Assembly: GCA_963580285.1 (NCBI GenBank)
Contig: OY757019.1
Span: 65,926,587-65,990,586, forward strand
DNA: 64,000 nt
Origin: Lucinisca nassula
Lineage: Eukaryota > Mollusca > Bivalvia > Lucinida > Lucinidae
Direction of reading: 5' to 3'
Positions 31,072-40,160 of the stretch are shown here, in pieces. Positions within the stretch are counted from its first letter, which is position 1. Each line of letters begins with the position of its first letter. The position numbers and the translations under genes were made by a program. The notes beneath the pieces are model-generated. The model worked only from the letters and a program-made list of their open reading frames with translations, ran no database searches and had not been told where the DNA came from.

Positions 31072-32660
31072 ATGTCTATAGTCAACAAAGATGAATTTAC
31101 GGAGGGTGTACCCAGCGAGTTATCCCTTTTCGATCTACCACCTACCCAAACAGCCGTGACAGATATTTACTTTCAAGAAATACGACCATTAAGTCAGTTG
31201 AGTGGAGATGGACCCATCGAGTTTAGAGTCAGTGGTCAAAATTCTCTTGACTACTTGGATTTGGCTGGTTCACAGATATATGTCAAGCTCAAGGTCAAAA
31301 AAGCAGATGGTTCCAATTTGGGCGCAACGGAAAAAGTCGGACCCGTCAATCTTTTCTTGCAAGCCTTGTTCTCCTCAACAGAAGTCACCCTGCAAAATAA
31401 AGCCATTATTACTTGCAACTACAATCCTTACCGGGCGATGATGGAAACTTTGCTAAACTTTGGTCAAGACGCGAAGTCGTCGCAATTGCGATCCCAACTC
31501 TTCATAAAAGACGATAACGACCATCCCGAAGACACAGACCCTGCTGGTGCCAACGCGGGCTTGTACTCGCGAGCAAAACATATTGCATCATCTGCCTTTC
31601 TCGACCTGCAAGGACCCATTTTTCACGACTTGTTTACCATGTCAAGATATCTCATCAATCAAGTGGACGTGAAATTGAAACTTTACAGAAGCAGTCCTGC
31701 CTTTTGTTTAAGCTCTGGCGAGACTTCCCCTGATTATCAGATAGAGATCCACGACATCTACCTTCTGGTGAGGAAAGTTCGCGTAAACCCGTCTGTGATT
31801 TACGGTCATTCCGAAATAATGAAAACGACCAACGCGAAGTATCCCTTCGTAAGAGGAGAATGTCGGGTGCAAAGTATTCCAATTGGTAGCACAGCGTTTC
31901 ACTGGGAAAACCTGTTTCAAGGACAGAAACCCGGCCGTGTGGTCATAGGATTTGTCAAATCCAAAGCGGTGTCGGGTGACTATAAAAGTAACCCTTTCGA
32001 CTTCGAGAACTGCGGCATTCGATCTATCTGCCTATATGCAGACGGCGTCCCAGTGGGGGGCAACCCAATCAAGGTAGACTTCACAACCGCTACAGGTCCC
32101 ACAGTGATGCGAGCTTTCACCGAGCTGTTTCAGACCACGGGTAAATGGAATCTCGATGCTGGAAACGACATTACCCCAGAGGACTTTATAAGGGGAAATG
32201 CGCTGTTCGTGTTCCAGTTAGAGCCATACTTCAACGAAAGCGGGCAGTACATGACCTTGATGAAAACGGGAAACCTCAGATTAGACGTACAATTCAAGAC
32301 AGCATTGACAGGTTAGTGGGTTTTACTGACTATACTGTTGATCGTCTTACATCTATGTTTTAGATTCTTTCCCATGTAACATCTGAGTGAGATCTGAGAT
32401 ATGCTCGTATATGTTCCTGCTCTTTTCAATTTTCATCACATAATTATTGTTTTATTTTTTATAAAAGTTGCGTGATACGTCCTGTTAAAACTCTAACTTT
32501 TTCTTCAAAATGATATATTCTCTTGTCTGTATATGCACCTCACAGCAGTAAACGACTATGTCGTTTTTTTTCTTTTTCAGAAACTACGAGTTGCATCGTC
32601 TACAGTCAGAGCCCAGGTTACTTTGAAGTGCAAGAATCCAGGGACATCATCACAGAATGA
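31072..32660 (+). CDS. Major capsid protein candidate, apparently spliced (exons 31072-32311 and 32581-32660)
   Basis: Exon 1 begins [17 protein letters not shown] and continues with [33 protein letters not shown] and [14 protein letters not shown]. This is the widespread Polinton capsid family that includes proteins annotated 'F54H12.2-like'. The unspliced frame ends at 32316. CAG^GTTAGT at 32309-32317 is a strong donor. A polypyrimidine tract and TTTTTCAG end at 32580. Removing this 269-nt intron keeps frame and adds about 26 residues ending at a TGA (32658-32660), a tail of the kind this family normally has. The TGA overlaps the protease ATG (ATGA). Double jelly-roll assignment is by family; splicing is inferred. 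Confidence 0.82.
32312..32580 (+). other. Predicted intron in the capsid gene
   Basis: 269 nt, GT-AG, donor GTTAGT, acceptor 'ttttttctttttcag'. T-rich interior. Phase 1 at both sides. The downstream frame stays open exactly to a stop that overlaps the next gene's start. Confidence 0.75.
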
Positions 32661-33184
32661 ATACCTCGCAACTTCGGTGTTGTATAGAGTATGACTTTAT
32701 CTTAAAAGGGCGGGTGTATGTTTGTGCGGCTGATCGTTTGCCCAGTAGGCTACCGTTCCTACCGTGCGGTATTATAACCAACACTGATCCTCATGATCGA
32801 CCAGGAAAGCATTGGTGTGTCTTTTACTTCGATACAAATCGAAAGGGAGACTTCTTTGACAGTTTAGGACATTCACCGGATTATTACAATGCGTGGTTTG
32901 CTCCATATTTACGCAGACACGCTGTACACGGTTCAGCGATCAACTCTAGACGTGTACAAAGTGACTATTCAAACATTTGTGGTTTATATTGTTTATGGTT
33001 TCTTCACCAACGATTCCAGCAAGTGCCTTTGTATGACATTGTTCACGCATTTTCAAAAGATAATTTCTGCTTAAACGATGTGATCGTGTTGGACATGTTT
33101 TCCAAGTCATTCCCATACTGTATAAAAGACGAATGTGTATATAATCAATCATGCGAATCATTGTTCTCTGTGAATACGTTGTGA
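32657..33184 (+). CDS. Adenovirus-type maturation cysteine protease
   Basis: C5/Ulp1-like fold, 175 residues, close to the ~200 of the family. The catalytic set is visible: H52 in GKHWCVFYFD, acidic D68 in DFFDS, Q101 in RVQSDYS (oxyanion) and C108 in NICGLYCLWF. In virions such proteases cleave capsid and core precursors. The MRGGG site in the basic protein upstream is a plausible substrate. The ATG overlaps the stop of the second capsid exon. A long T-tract follows the gene. Confidence 0.93.
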   Translation: MNTSQLRCCIEYDFILKGRVYVCAADRLPSRLPFLPCGIITNTDPHDRPGKHWCVFYFDTNRKGDFFDSLGHSPDYYNAWFAPYLRRHAVHGSAINSRRVQSDYSNICGLYCLWFLHQRFQQVPLYDIVHAFSKDNFCLNDVIVLDMFSKSFPYCIKDECVYNQSCESLFSVNTL

Positions 33185-33387
33185 TCTTTTTTTTTTTTTT
33201 TGTTGTTGTTGTTTTGTTATGGTGGTGGTGCTAAAGTTGTGCGTGAGAAGAACCAATTATACGTGTTGTTTTCTTTTTTGAATGTATGCTCCATTCTTCT
33301 TTCATTAAATGCAAATAAAAAATGTAGTTGTTCAATTGTGATTTCATTTGTGTTTCCTTACCCCTCCCAATCTAAGTCGAAATCGGT

Positions 33388-33395
33388 TATATAAA
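33388..33395 (+). promoter_or_regulatory. TATA box upstream of the packaging ATPase
   Basis: TATATAAA 48-55 bases before the ATG at 33443, suggesting a separate promoter for the ATPase block. Confidence 0.5.
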
Positions 33396-33442
33396 AACAT
33401 AGTCTTTTCACACCCAGCAATCATTTGAAAGCTAACTGTTAA

Positions 33443-34153
33443 ATGAATTACACTTCAGTTGAAACTTACATTATGGCTTCACAGGAAATGACCGCACTTC
33501 AGTTTGAAAGCCCATTTACGTGCATTATGGCGGGTGCGACCGGATCTGGAAAAACGACCCTCTTATTCGAGATTCTTCGGCATGGAACGCAGATGTTTAG
33601 TGCAGAACCAAAACGAGTCATTTATTGTTACGGTGTATATCAGAAACTTTACGACGAGATGAAATTACATCTACCTCATATTTGGTTCTATGAGGGTCTT
33701 CCGTCAAAGGACGACCTGGAAGCCTGGGGTTCTGAGCAGCCAGGGATGAAAGTGCTTGTGTTGGACGACCTTCTCCAAAAGGCGGCAAAGAACCCAGATA
33801 TTGTAGATTTGTTTTGTCAGTACAGTCACCATCTGAATTTTTCTACTTTTTTCTTGGTACAAAATTTATTCGCCAATGGAATTCGAAGTGTGAGCTTAAA
33901 CACTCACTACTTCATTCTCTTGAAAAACACCAGGGACCAGCTTCAGGTGCAAACGCTAGGACGACAAGTGCTACCTGGCCAATTGACATACTTTATGGAT
34001 GCATTTAGAAAGGCCACCGAACCGAAGTATGGCTATCTACTCATCGACCTTTCGCCGCATTCCGACCCCAAATATAAGCTTCGCACTCGCATCCTGCCTG
34101 GTCAGTTAACAGTTGTTTATCTTCCCGAGAAGAACACTATGAAGACATCATGA
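33443..34153 (+). CDS. Genome-packaging ATPase (FtsK/HerA, A32-like)
   Basis: 236 residues. Walker A is GATGSGKT (31-38) and Walker B is VLVLDD (about 104-109). A polar VQNLF motif near 139 fits the sensor strand of this family. The first ATG is used; an in-frame ATG 11 codons on is also possible and still upstream of the P-loop. It powers DNA packaging in PRD1/adeno-like virions. The stop overlaps the next ATG (ATGA). Confidence 0.94.
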   Translation: MNYTSVETYIMASQEMTALQFESPFTCIMAGATGSGKTTLLFEILRHGTQMFSAEPKRVIYCYGVYQKLYDEMKLHLPHIWFYEGLPSKDDLEAWGSEQPGMKVLVLDDLLQKAAKNPDIVDLFCQYSHHLNFSTFFLVQNLFANGIRSVSLNTHYFILLKNTRDQLQVQTLGRQVLPGQLTYFMDAFRKATEPKYGYLLIDLSPHSDPKYKLRTRILPGQLTVVYLPEKNTMKTS

Positions 34154-34461
34154 ATGATTTGATAATAAAGGAAAGTTGTTTCTTACGTCTTTTGTTAGAC
34201 ACCAGTAATGAACAGCGAAAGGCTATGATAAAAACTATCACACACAGACAGTTGAAGGCTGTGGTTCAAATAGCCTATAACGTTCTTCAAGGAGCACGTG
34301 AGGTGTCAAGGAAAGACATAAATAGGTTGATCAAACATAGGCTCGTTATTCATCGCTTCATCGACAAACAAACAACACGTGTGAGAAGAGTTGGACTGCT
34401 TTTGAAACACCTGGATCTTATTTTACCACTCATAAAATCCATAGAGACTGACTTAAGATAA
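34150..34461 (+). CDS. Small helical protein, paralogue of 30063-30413 (103 residues)
   Basis: Starts inside the ATPase stop. Contains FLRLLLDTSNEQRKAMIKTI, THRQLKAVVQIAYNVLQG, a basic KHRLVIHRF, and a C-terminal amphipathic stretch RRVGLLLKHLDLILPLIKSI. The pattern shared with the 30063 protein suggests an old duplication. The KR-x-LL...LP-LL ending resembles small late proteins of adeno-like elements. Function unknown. Confidence 0.65.
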   Translation: MNDLIIKESCFLRLLLDTSNEQRKAMIKTITHRQLKAVVQIAYNVLQGAREVSRKDINRLIKHRLVIHRFIDKQTTRVRRVGLLLKHLDLILPLIKSIETDLR

Positions 34462-34892
34462 TGGCTAAAGAGTACCTTCTCGTACCCAAACGCAAATACG
34501 AGAGTATGGTGAAATCGATATCGGAAATGGAAAAGGCACGAGATGTTGAAGATTTGCCACATCAGGATGGTGGAGAAGATGCCAGTCAGATTCAATCTGT
34601 TCAACGAGATTTAAAAGACTCACCACATCAGGAAGGAGCGAAAGATGTGAGTCAGATTCAATCTGTTAACAACAACCATTTAAAAGATACGCTTGATGAC
34701 GGACGGGCTGGAAGTGAGATCAAGCCAATCGAAATTGAATCAGACAAATTGAATCAACCAAAACCTCTTCCACGACTCTATGTGAAACGCCCATTATCAA
34801 AAATGGATTTTTACCAAGGGGACACATTGAAACCAAAACCTAAACGGAAGAAGACTAATGAAAAGACTATGTGGATTAACTATTCTATTTGA
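34461..34892 (+). CDS. Hydrophilic protein with internal 22-residue duplication (143 residues)
   Basis: The start overlaps the previous stop (TAATG). N-terminus MAKEYLLVPKRKYESMVKSI. Then two repeats, LPHQDGGEDASQIQSV and SPHQEGAKDVSQIQSV, spaced 22 residues apart. The tail is Lys/Pro-rich (KPKPKRKKTNEK), possibly a nuclear localisation signal. No known domain. Last gene of the + strand block. Confidence 0.6.
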   Translation: MAKEYLLVPKRKYESMVKSISEMEKARDVEDLPHQDGGEDASQIQSVQRDLKDSPHQEGAKDVSQIQSVNNNHLKDTLDDGRAGSEIKPIEIESDKLNQPKPLPRLYVKRPLSKMDFYQGDTLKPKPKRKKTNEKTMWINYSI

Positions 34893-35001
34893 AATTTTGT
34901 TACGTTTTTATCATCAATCTTCGTGTTTATTAAAGAATAATACCTATACCTTGTGTTGTTGTTTATCCTTTTCACCATATCAGATTGCAGAACGGGGTTA
35001 A

Positions 35002-35310
35002 AGGCATTTATTCTTAGACAGTAGGACACGCCGTGTGTTGATAATTGTTTTATTGCCCCTGTGATATACTATCTATAGCAGATCAAAGGCGGCCTTTAAT
35101 AGGGTGATTAGTAGCTCCTGTTGAATCCCCTGTCTGAAGCACTAAAGGGGAAAATCAATAAGGTACACTCTAGTTAACTTTCAATTATTGATTTCCCCCC
35201 AAGGAGGCCCCTTCCTGTTGCAGACAGAGGACTTCTCTTCAGTCAGCACTGAGGGCTACATAATATTATGTAATGAAATGATAGTACTCAATAATCAAGA
35301 ATAAATGCCT
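35002..35310. mobile_element. 309-bp MITE with TTAA target duplication inside the Polinton
   Basis: Perfect 14-bp TIRs, AGGCATTTATTCTT and AAGAATAAATGCCT, are flanked by TTAA at 34998-35001 and 35311-35314. An inner hairpin pairs 'ggggaaaatcaataa' with 'ttattgatttcccc'. TTAA suggests piggyBac-type mobilisation. No coding capacity. Confidence 0.9.
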
Positions 35311-35584
35311 TTAAGGGGAAGAGAGAAAAGGCAAAACACCATTTGTATATAATATTCATTTTGAAAATAACAAAAACACGAAATTCAGTTTTAAGAAAAT
35401 ACAATTTTCAATTTTACTACAGCTTGATGCGAACACAAGATTCAGAAATATACCGTTGTTGTGAAAATGATGCACGAACATGTTAGAAATGGTTGTAAAC
35501 TGAGCTTTTCAACCCATTACGATACTACATCCGTGAGATTTTGTACATTTTGTTCTCATTGGAAACAATGACACTTTTTATGAT

Positions 35585-35790
35585 GTTTTTTTTTTTTTTT
35601 TTTTTTACTAATTTGGATCCAAACATAGGTTGAGGGTACTCGTAAGAACCATCTCATTGGCGATTTTAGCGAGTATCTACAACCTGCATCTTGGAGCAGA
35701 AAAAAGGAAAATAATAGTTACCCATGTAAACCCCACTTTTTATTATAAAGTTGAGTTTACAGTGACATTTATTATGCAGACATGTTTACG
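35585..35790 (+). repeat. Family B repeat inside the Polinton
   Basis: Contains 'aaacataggttgagggtact', 'cgtaagaaccatctcatt' and 'catgtaaaccccactttt' after a long T-run. Diverged from the palindromic form. Confidence 0.7.
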
Positions 35791-36143
35791 TGATCTCGTA
35801 GGATGAAGTAGGTAACGTAAAACGGTTTAACATTGTCAGTTTGTTAAAAGGTTGAAACTAAAAATATGTTTTTCTTCTTGTTGTCAAATAACTAGATCTA
35901 CATATGTACAAACTATCTTGGAAATTCAAAGTCGAATGGTAGTAGTAAGTTGCGTTAACCAGAGAGCATGGTGGCTTAACTCAGTGATATGAAACCATGA
36001 AGTCACCGTCATCTTGGTGCTATCTGCTTAAACCTAACTGTTTTTTTTTCTCTCTAAATAGCCAATATGGTTATTGGTTATAGAAGGTTTTTACGAAAAG
36101 AATATCTTGAATAAAGTCACAAAGAAGATCAAAAGCTCAAAAT

Positions 36144-39100
36144 TTAATTTTGTGATTTTTTGATTTTATAATGGCCATATGCAAAACTTTCTATTGGATT
36201 GATGAGGTAAGTTTTATCGTCGAAAGCCGAGAGTCCAGTTTTTGAAATAGTTTCACAAAATATCTGATGACTGTGACTTCTAATAGAGTTCATGTGGCAT
36301 TGTTTCTGGGTCTCATTAAAAAGGGTCGCCTTGTAGTCCTCAAAGCGAAGGTCTTTTCTCACAGAGACCTTGGAAATACCCTTCAGTCTCTTTGAGTCTT
36401 TCCCGCCGCAGACAAAACTGTACATTTTGCTACGTAGCCCAACAAATTCGGAAATGGGGGTGCCATTGGTCTCATCTTTCATTTTACCCAGGACCTTTTT
36501 ATTCTTGAGGCTGAACAACGGATTACTTTCTGGATATTCCGAAAAGTCGAACAGCTCTTCGTCTTCTTTAAGGTCAGCGTACATATTTTCCGTCTGACAA
36601 TGCAGAAGAAAGCTGTCGGTGTCGCTCATCTGCAACTGGACCTTCGAACCGTACTTCTTCTTCAAATAATTGTAATAGAAGTCGTACATGGCCAGTTTGC
36701 TCAAGTCTAAGATGCACATGCCACTATAGCTGGGTTTGTACAACTTGACTTTGGCGCGCTCCATTTCTACAGCAACCAAATCCTCGCTAAAAACCTTGGT
36801 TGTCTTGTAAGTGGGCTTAGCAGAGAGTTTTGCCAAGCGTTTGCAGGTATGGACAAGCTCAATGTTCTTATGCTTGCGAACATTTTCCATCGTCTTACCA
36901 AACACGGAAACGTTCATCAGTTTATAGAAGTTTTTCTGAAAGGTCGATGTGGCCTTTTTTCTCATTTCCGTGTTGAAGTCGATGTAGGGCTTCATCCACG
37001 CTTCTTGACTGAATTCTAGGACTCTGTGAACGTTTTTTATTTCTAAGCCGAGCCGTAGATATAGCTGAAGGTTTCTATAATGGACGACGTACTTGTCCTT
37101 GTCCTCCAAGGTGACCATCAGTTTTTCTACCTTGGCCCTGGGTGGCAAAGGGTCGTCGTCCATCTTCCCGTGCAACTTTTTCCACAGCCCGGCAGCATAA
37201 GGCGACAGCTCTTCGCCCTGCACGTGCTTTTTCACGGGTGCAACGGGGTAGTCATTGTGTAGCTCATGTAAGTGCTCTCCATATTTGATAGAGCATTCCA
37301 CAATGTACCCTTTATCGCCGCCTTCTGGCACAGACAGGACGTCAAACTGTTGTATCTCCCGTTCTGAGAGAAAGCGGAATGAGCCCGTGGGCAGCTTCTG
37401 GACCATCGAAAAACCGTACAAATTATTCATGTCAAGATAAAGGAGATATGACGTAGGTTCGGATGGATCGTAATTGTCCAACAACGGGTTGTTGGCGCGT
37501 GCGTAACGGTTGGCGATATAACTTATACCACCACGAATCCCGGATTCGATAAACAAGACCTGGTCAATGTCGGTCATCAGTTCCAGAGACACTCCTGTCA
37601 TTTTGAGGCATGCTATCCAGGCCAGTCCCGGGGACGTGTAGAAGTGGCACGGATCCAGTTCATACTGGTCCATGCACACACGTCGAAAGGCTTCAAACAC
37701 ATCACATAGGAGTAAGACGTCTGTTTTAAGGTACAAATCATGGTACTCCCCAAGTGTCTTCAACCGAAATGTGGCGAACACATTCTGCGCATGCGCATAA
37801 TCATCTTCAGAAATGCCCTCCCGCTTGATCTGGGAATAAAACGCTTCTCTTGGAGGCAGGTTCTTCTCCGCGAATTTTGACTCATCGTCCATGTAATCGT
37901 AAGGATAAACACCTTTCCGCAAGAGTAATTCTGCCTGTTGTCTACATGAAAATTCTGTTACAAAATGCGGAAATGCATCTATCCCGTCTTTGGCGAGGTC
38001 GGTGACTAAAGTTTCCAAGGACGATGGGAGAAACTGGAAACTGTCGATAAAGCGTAATTTTCCCAAAGAAAAACTGACATACCTCTCTGACGTTTGAGCG
38101 ATACACGTCAACTTTGTGTTTTTAAATTTACCCAGACTTTCGCATAAAATGTGGGCATCGAAGTTGCGCATGTTATGTAGAATGACTGGCACAAAATCGA
38201 CTTGTTTACAATTCAAGTTACAACAATTATGCGCCATTCCTAAAAAAGCCCCCGTTACGTGGTTATGGTGGTGGACAGGACGCTCATACGTTTTATCGTA
38301 CAGAGAAAATGACTTTTTGCAAAGACAACAGAAAGTTGCTGCCTTTGCAGTTTTTTCTTCTTCATCTGTTAGTGACATAGGTACAACATTTTTTAGAATA
38401 TGTCCTATTTCTTCTTCTTCTCTTATGATAGCTTCGATAAATTTGCGAGAAGCATCATGTCCCCTATATACAACAGTAGGCTTCGTATATGTAGATTCTA
38501 CGCAGACCACCTTGTAGCCAAACCCGCATACGTCCAGTTTAGTGGTAGGAGTGGTATAAGAACATGCTGGGTCTTGAAAACAGGAATGAATTTTGCGGTT
38601 TAAAGTTTCAAAATCGGCTATTATGATTACAGGGACCTTCAAGGTTTTACCAAAATCTTTGAATTCCAGAATGTTATCCTGGCCCTCTTCTGGCAAGACT
38701 ACCTTTTGTGCGCCATGGACGGAGCAGTATGGCAAATGGTCCCGCAGGAGTTGTTCTCGTCGGAAACCATGCAGACAATAAGAACAGAAAAACAGCTGTG
38801 CCTTATGAGACGTTGTTCTGTATAAGAATCCATTCAAGTCTCGAATGAGGCAATAATGGGATTTCTTACCTTGTTTCAAAAGTAATAAGTTGACATGATG
38901 AAGCCTATCAGTATGTGTTGTGATTCGTAAGGGAAGAATGTCTTTGTCTTCGTAGGCGAAGACATTAACAGAAATACCGCCATTCTGTGCCTCAAACCTA
39001 TTCAAGTGAGACAAAGAAACGGGGTAGTCGATGCCCGACATGTTGAGTTCGTGTTCAAAGGAAAGATAATGTTGGACAGATTCTGGTTTCTGACTGACAG

Positions 39101-40160
39101 AATGAAGAGATGCGAGGATGCACCAGACGAAGCATTTATCATCCATGTTTTGGATATTTAATATGGAACGATTCCATGCTAAAGATTTTGGGAGGGAAAC
39201 GTAGGTAGAACCAGCTAAAGGGGCATAAATAACAGTATGAATTTCAAGGCGAATGACTCTTTTGAGGTACCATCCGGAACCTTCCCTCATATACTTCTCC
39301 ATGCTCGCGAAAATTTTTTGAAGCGCCTCGTTCAAATCGTGCTCATTCCAGGTCTCCTCCGACAGGGTCATATATGTGCGACTGCGGAAAAAAGGTTGAG
39401 CAGTGGCCACAACATCTCGACCATCGTCCCTCCCCATTTCCACCTGGACGCATAGATTCCATTTGATTCCCTGCGTAGTTGTAGTGCGTGAGAAGAGGTA
39501 TTCACGAATTTGTTCCCTTATATTTCCTAAAAATGTCAGCAAATCTCTATTCTCATCACTGCCACGCGGGTAGAGATATTTGTGGTGCACACCATCTCTT
39601 AAAGCGCTTTCGTCCGATGATGGATTACTCACGGTGGTCATTTTGGGAGATGACTGATAAAGGTTTTTGTTACCTGACGGATGAGAAATGTCGCCACTGC
39701 TACCTACTTGAAAACCATTAGATGCACGACCAGACAGAGGATGAACATCGTCGACATGCTTCAATAAAGATGCATAATCCGCAAAAGACTCGGAACAATG
39801 CCTACATGACCAAGTGGGACGTTTAGAAGCTTTTGGCTGGCCATGCACATTAGTTTTATGCCGATTGAGGTGATCTGCTGAAGAAAATTTTTTTTGGCAA
39901 ATATTGCACATTTTCACAGTTTGTGATTTCACCTTAGCTTGTCTGTGGATATTTTTCATATGACGATTAAGGTTACTCCTATTATTGAAAGTGGCGGGAC
40001 ACATGTCACATTTTAAAACAAGAACATGAGAAAGTCTATGCCCAATCAGCTGTTTAACACCGGCGAAGTCTTTTCCACATTCTTCACACCGAAAACGGCC
40101 TTCTTTTGCTTCCTGGGGTTCTTCACCATCACTTTCTGACTCTCGATGATTTCTTTTCAT
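36144..40160 (-). CDS. Protein-primed family B DNA polymerase with N-terminal zinc fingers (1338 residues)
   Basis: Replicates the element from its TIRs. Four C2H2 fingers occupy residues about 22-145 (CEECGKDFAGVKQLIGHRLSH and three more), and a fifth Cys/His finger is at 459-479. An HNH/endonuclease VII-like zinc region is at about 611-652 (CCLCKK...HHHNHVTG...MAHNCCNLNCK). Exonuclease motifs: I with D516 and E518 (IIADFETL), II with N666 and D668 (HNMRNFD), III with D814 (YLKTDVLLLCD). Polymerase motifs: A D910 (YLDMNNLYGFSM), B KLMNVSVFGK (1080-1089), C D1180 and D1182 (MSDTDS). All catalytic residues are intact. It is on the opposite strand to the virion genes and ends next to the convergent spacer. 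Confidence 0.97.
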   Translation of the reverse strand: MKRNHRESESDGEEPQEAKEGRFRCEECGKDFAGVKQLIGHRLSHVLVLKCDMCPATFNNRSNLNRHMKNIHRQAKVKSQTVKMCNICQKKFSSADHLNRHKTNVHGQPKASKRPTWSCRHCSESFADYASLLKHVDDVHPLSGRASNGFQVGSSGDISHPSGNKNLYQSSPKMTTVSNPSSDESALRDGVHHKYLYPRGSDENRDLLTFLGNIREQIREYLFSRTTTTQGIKWNLCVQVEMGRDDGRDVVATAQPFFRSRTYMTLSEETWNEHDLNEALQKIFASMEKYMREGSGWYLKRVIRLEIHTVIYAPLAGSTYVSLPKSLAWNRSILNIQNMDDKCFVWCILASLHSVSQKPESVQHYLSFEHELNMSGIDYPVSLSHLNRFEAQNGGISVNVFAYEDKDILPLRITTHTDRLHHVNLLLLKQGKKSHYCLIRDLNGFLYRTTSHKAQLFFCSYCLHGFRREQLLRDHLPYCSVHGAQKVVLPEEGQDNILEFKDFGKTLKVPVIIIADFETLNRKIHSCFQDPACSYTTPTTKLDVCGFGYKVVCVESTYTKPTVVYRGHDASRKFIEAIIREEEEIGHILKNVVPMSLTDEEEKTAKAATFCCLCKKSFSLYDKTYERPVHHHNHVTGAFLGMAHNCCNLNCKQVDFVPVILHNMRNFDAHILCESLGKFKNTKLTCIAQTSERYVSFSLGKLRFIDSFQFLPSSLETLVTDLAKDGIDAFPHFVTEFSCRQQAELLLRKGVYPYDYMDDESKFAEKNLPPREAFYSQIKREGISEDDYAHAQNVFATFRLKTLGEYHDLYLKTDVLLLCDVFEAFRRVCMDQYELDPCHFYTSPGLAWIACLKMTGVSLELMTDIDQVLFIESGIRGGISYIANRYARANNPLLDNYDPSEPTSYLLYLDMNNLYGFSMVQKLPTGSFRFLSEREIQQFDVLSVPEGGDKGYIVECSIKYGEHLHELHNDYPVAPVKKHVQGEELSPYAAGLWKKLHGKMDDDPLPPRAKVEKLMVTLEDKDKYVVHYRNLQLYLRLGLEIKNVHRVLEFSQEAWMKPYIDFNTEMRKKATSTFQKNFYKLMNVSVFGKTMENVRKHKNIELVHTCKRLAKLSAKPTYKTTKVFSEDLVAVEMERAKVKLYKPSYSGMCILDLSKLAMYDFYYNYLKKKYGSKVQLQMSDTDSFLLHCQTENMYADLKEDEELFDFSEYPESNPLFSLKNKKVLGKMKDETNGTPISEFVGLRSKMYSFVCGGKDSKRLKGISKVSVRKDLRFEDYKATLFNETQKQCHMNSIRSHSHQIFCETISKTGLSAFDDKTYLINPIESFAYGHYKIKKSQN

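Larger units (their letters stand above)
34893..36143. other. Convergent intergenic region with two nested repeats
   Basis: Lies between the + strand virion block and the - strand polymerase. Holds a TTAA-flanked MITE (35002-35310) and a family B copy (35585-35790). No ORF of note. A poly(A)-like 'tattaaagaataa' is at about 34928. Confidence 0.7.

Noticed and set aside
32314..32316. TAG as the true end of the capsid protein
   Set aside because: It lies inside a strong splice donor, and the spliced frame ends in an ATGA overlap with the protease gene; kept only as the unspliced alternative.
36370..39721. Several + strand ORFs opposite the polymerase
   Set aside because: Antisense shadows of a 1338-codon gene with all catalytic motifs on the - strand.
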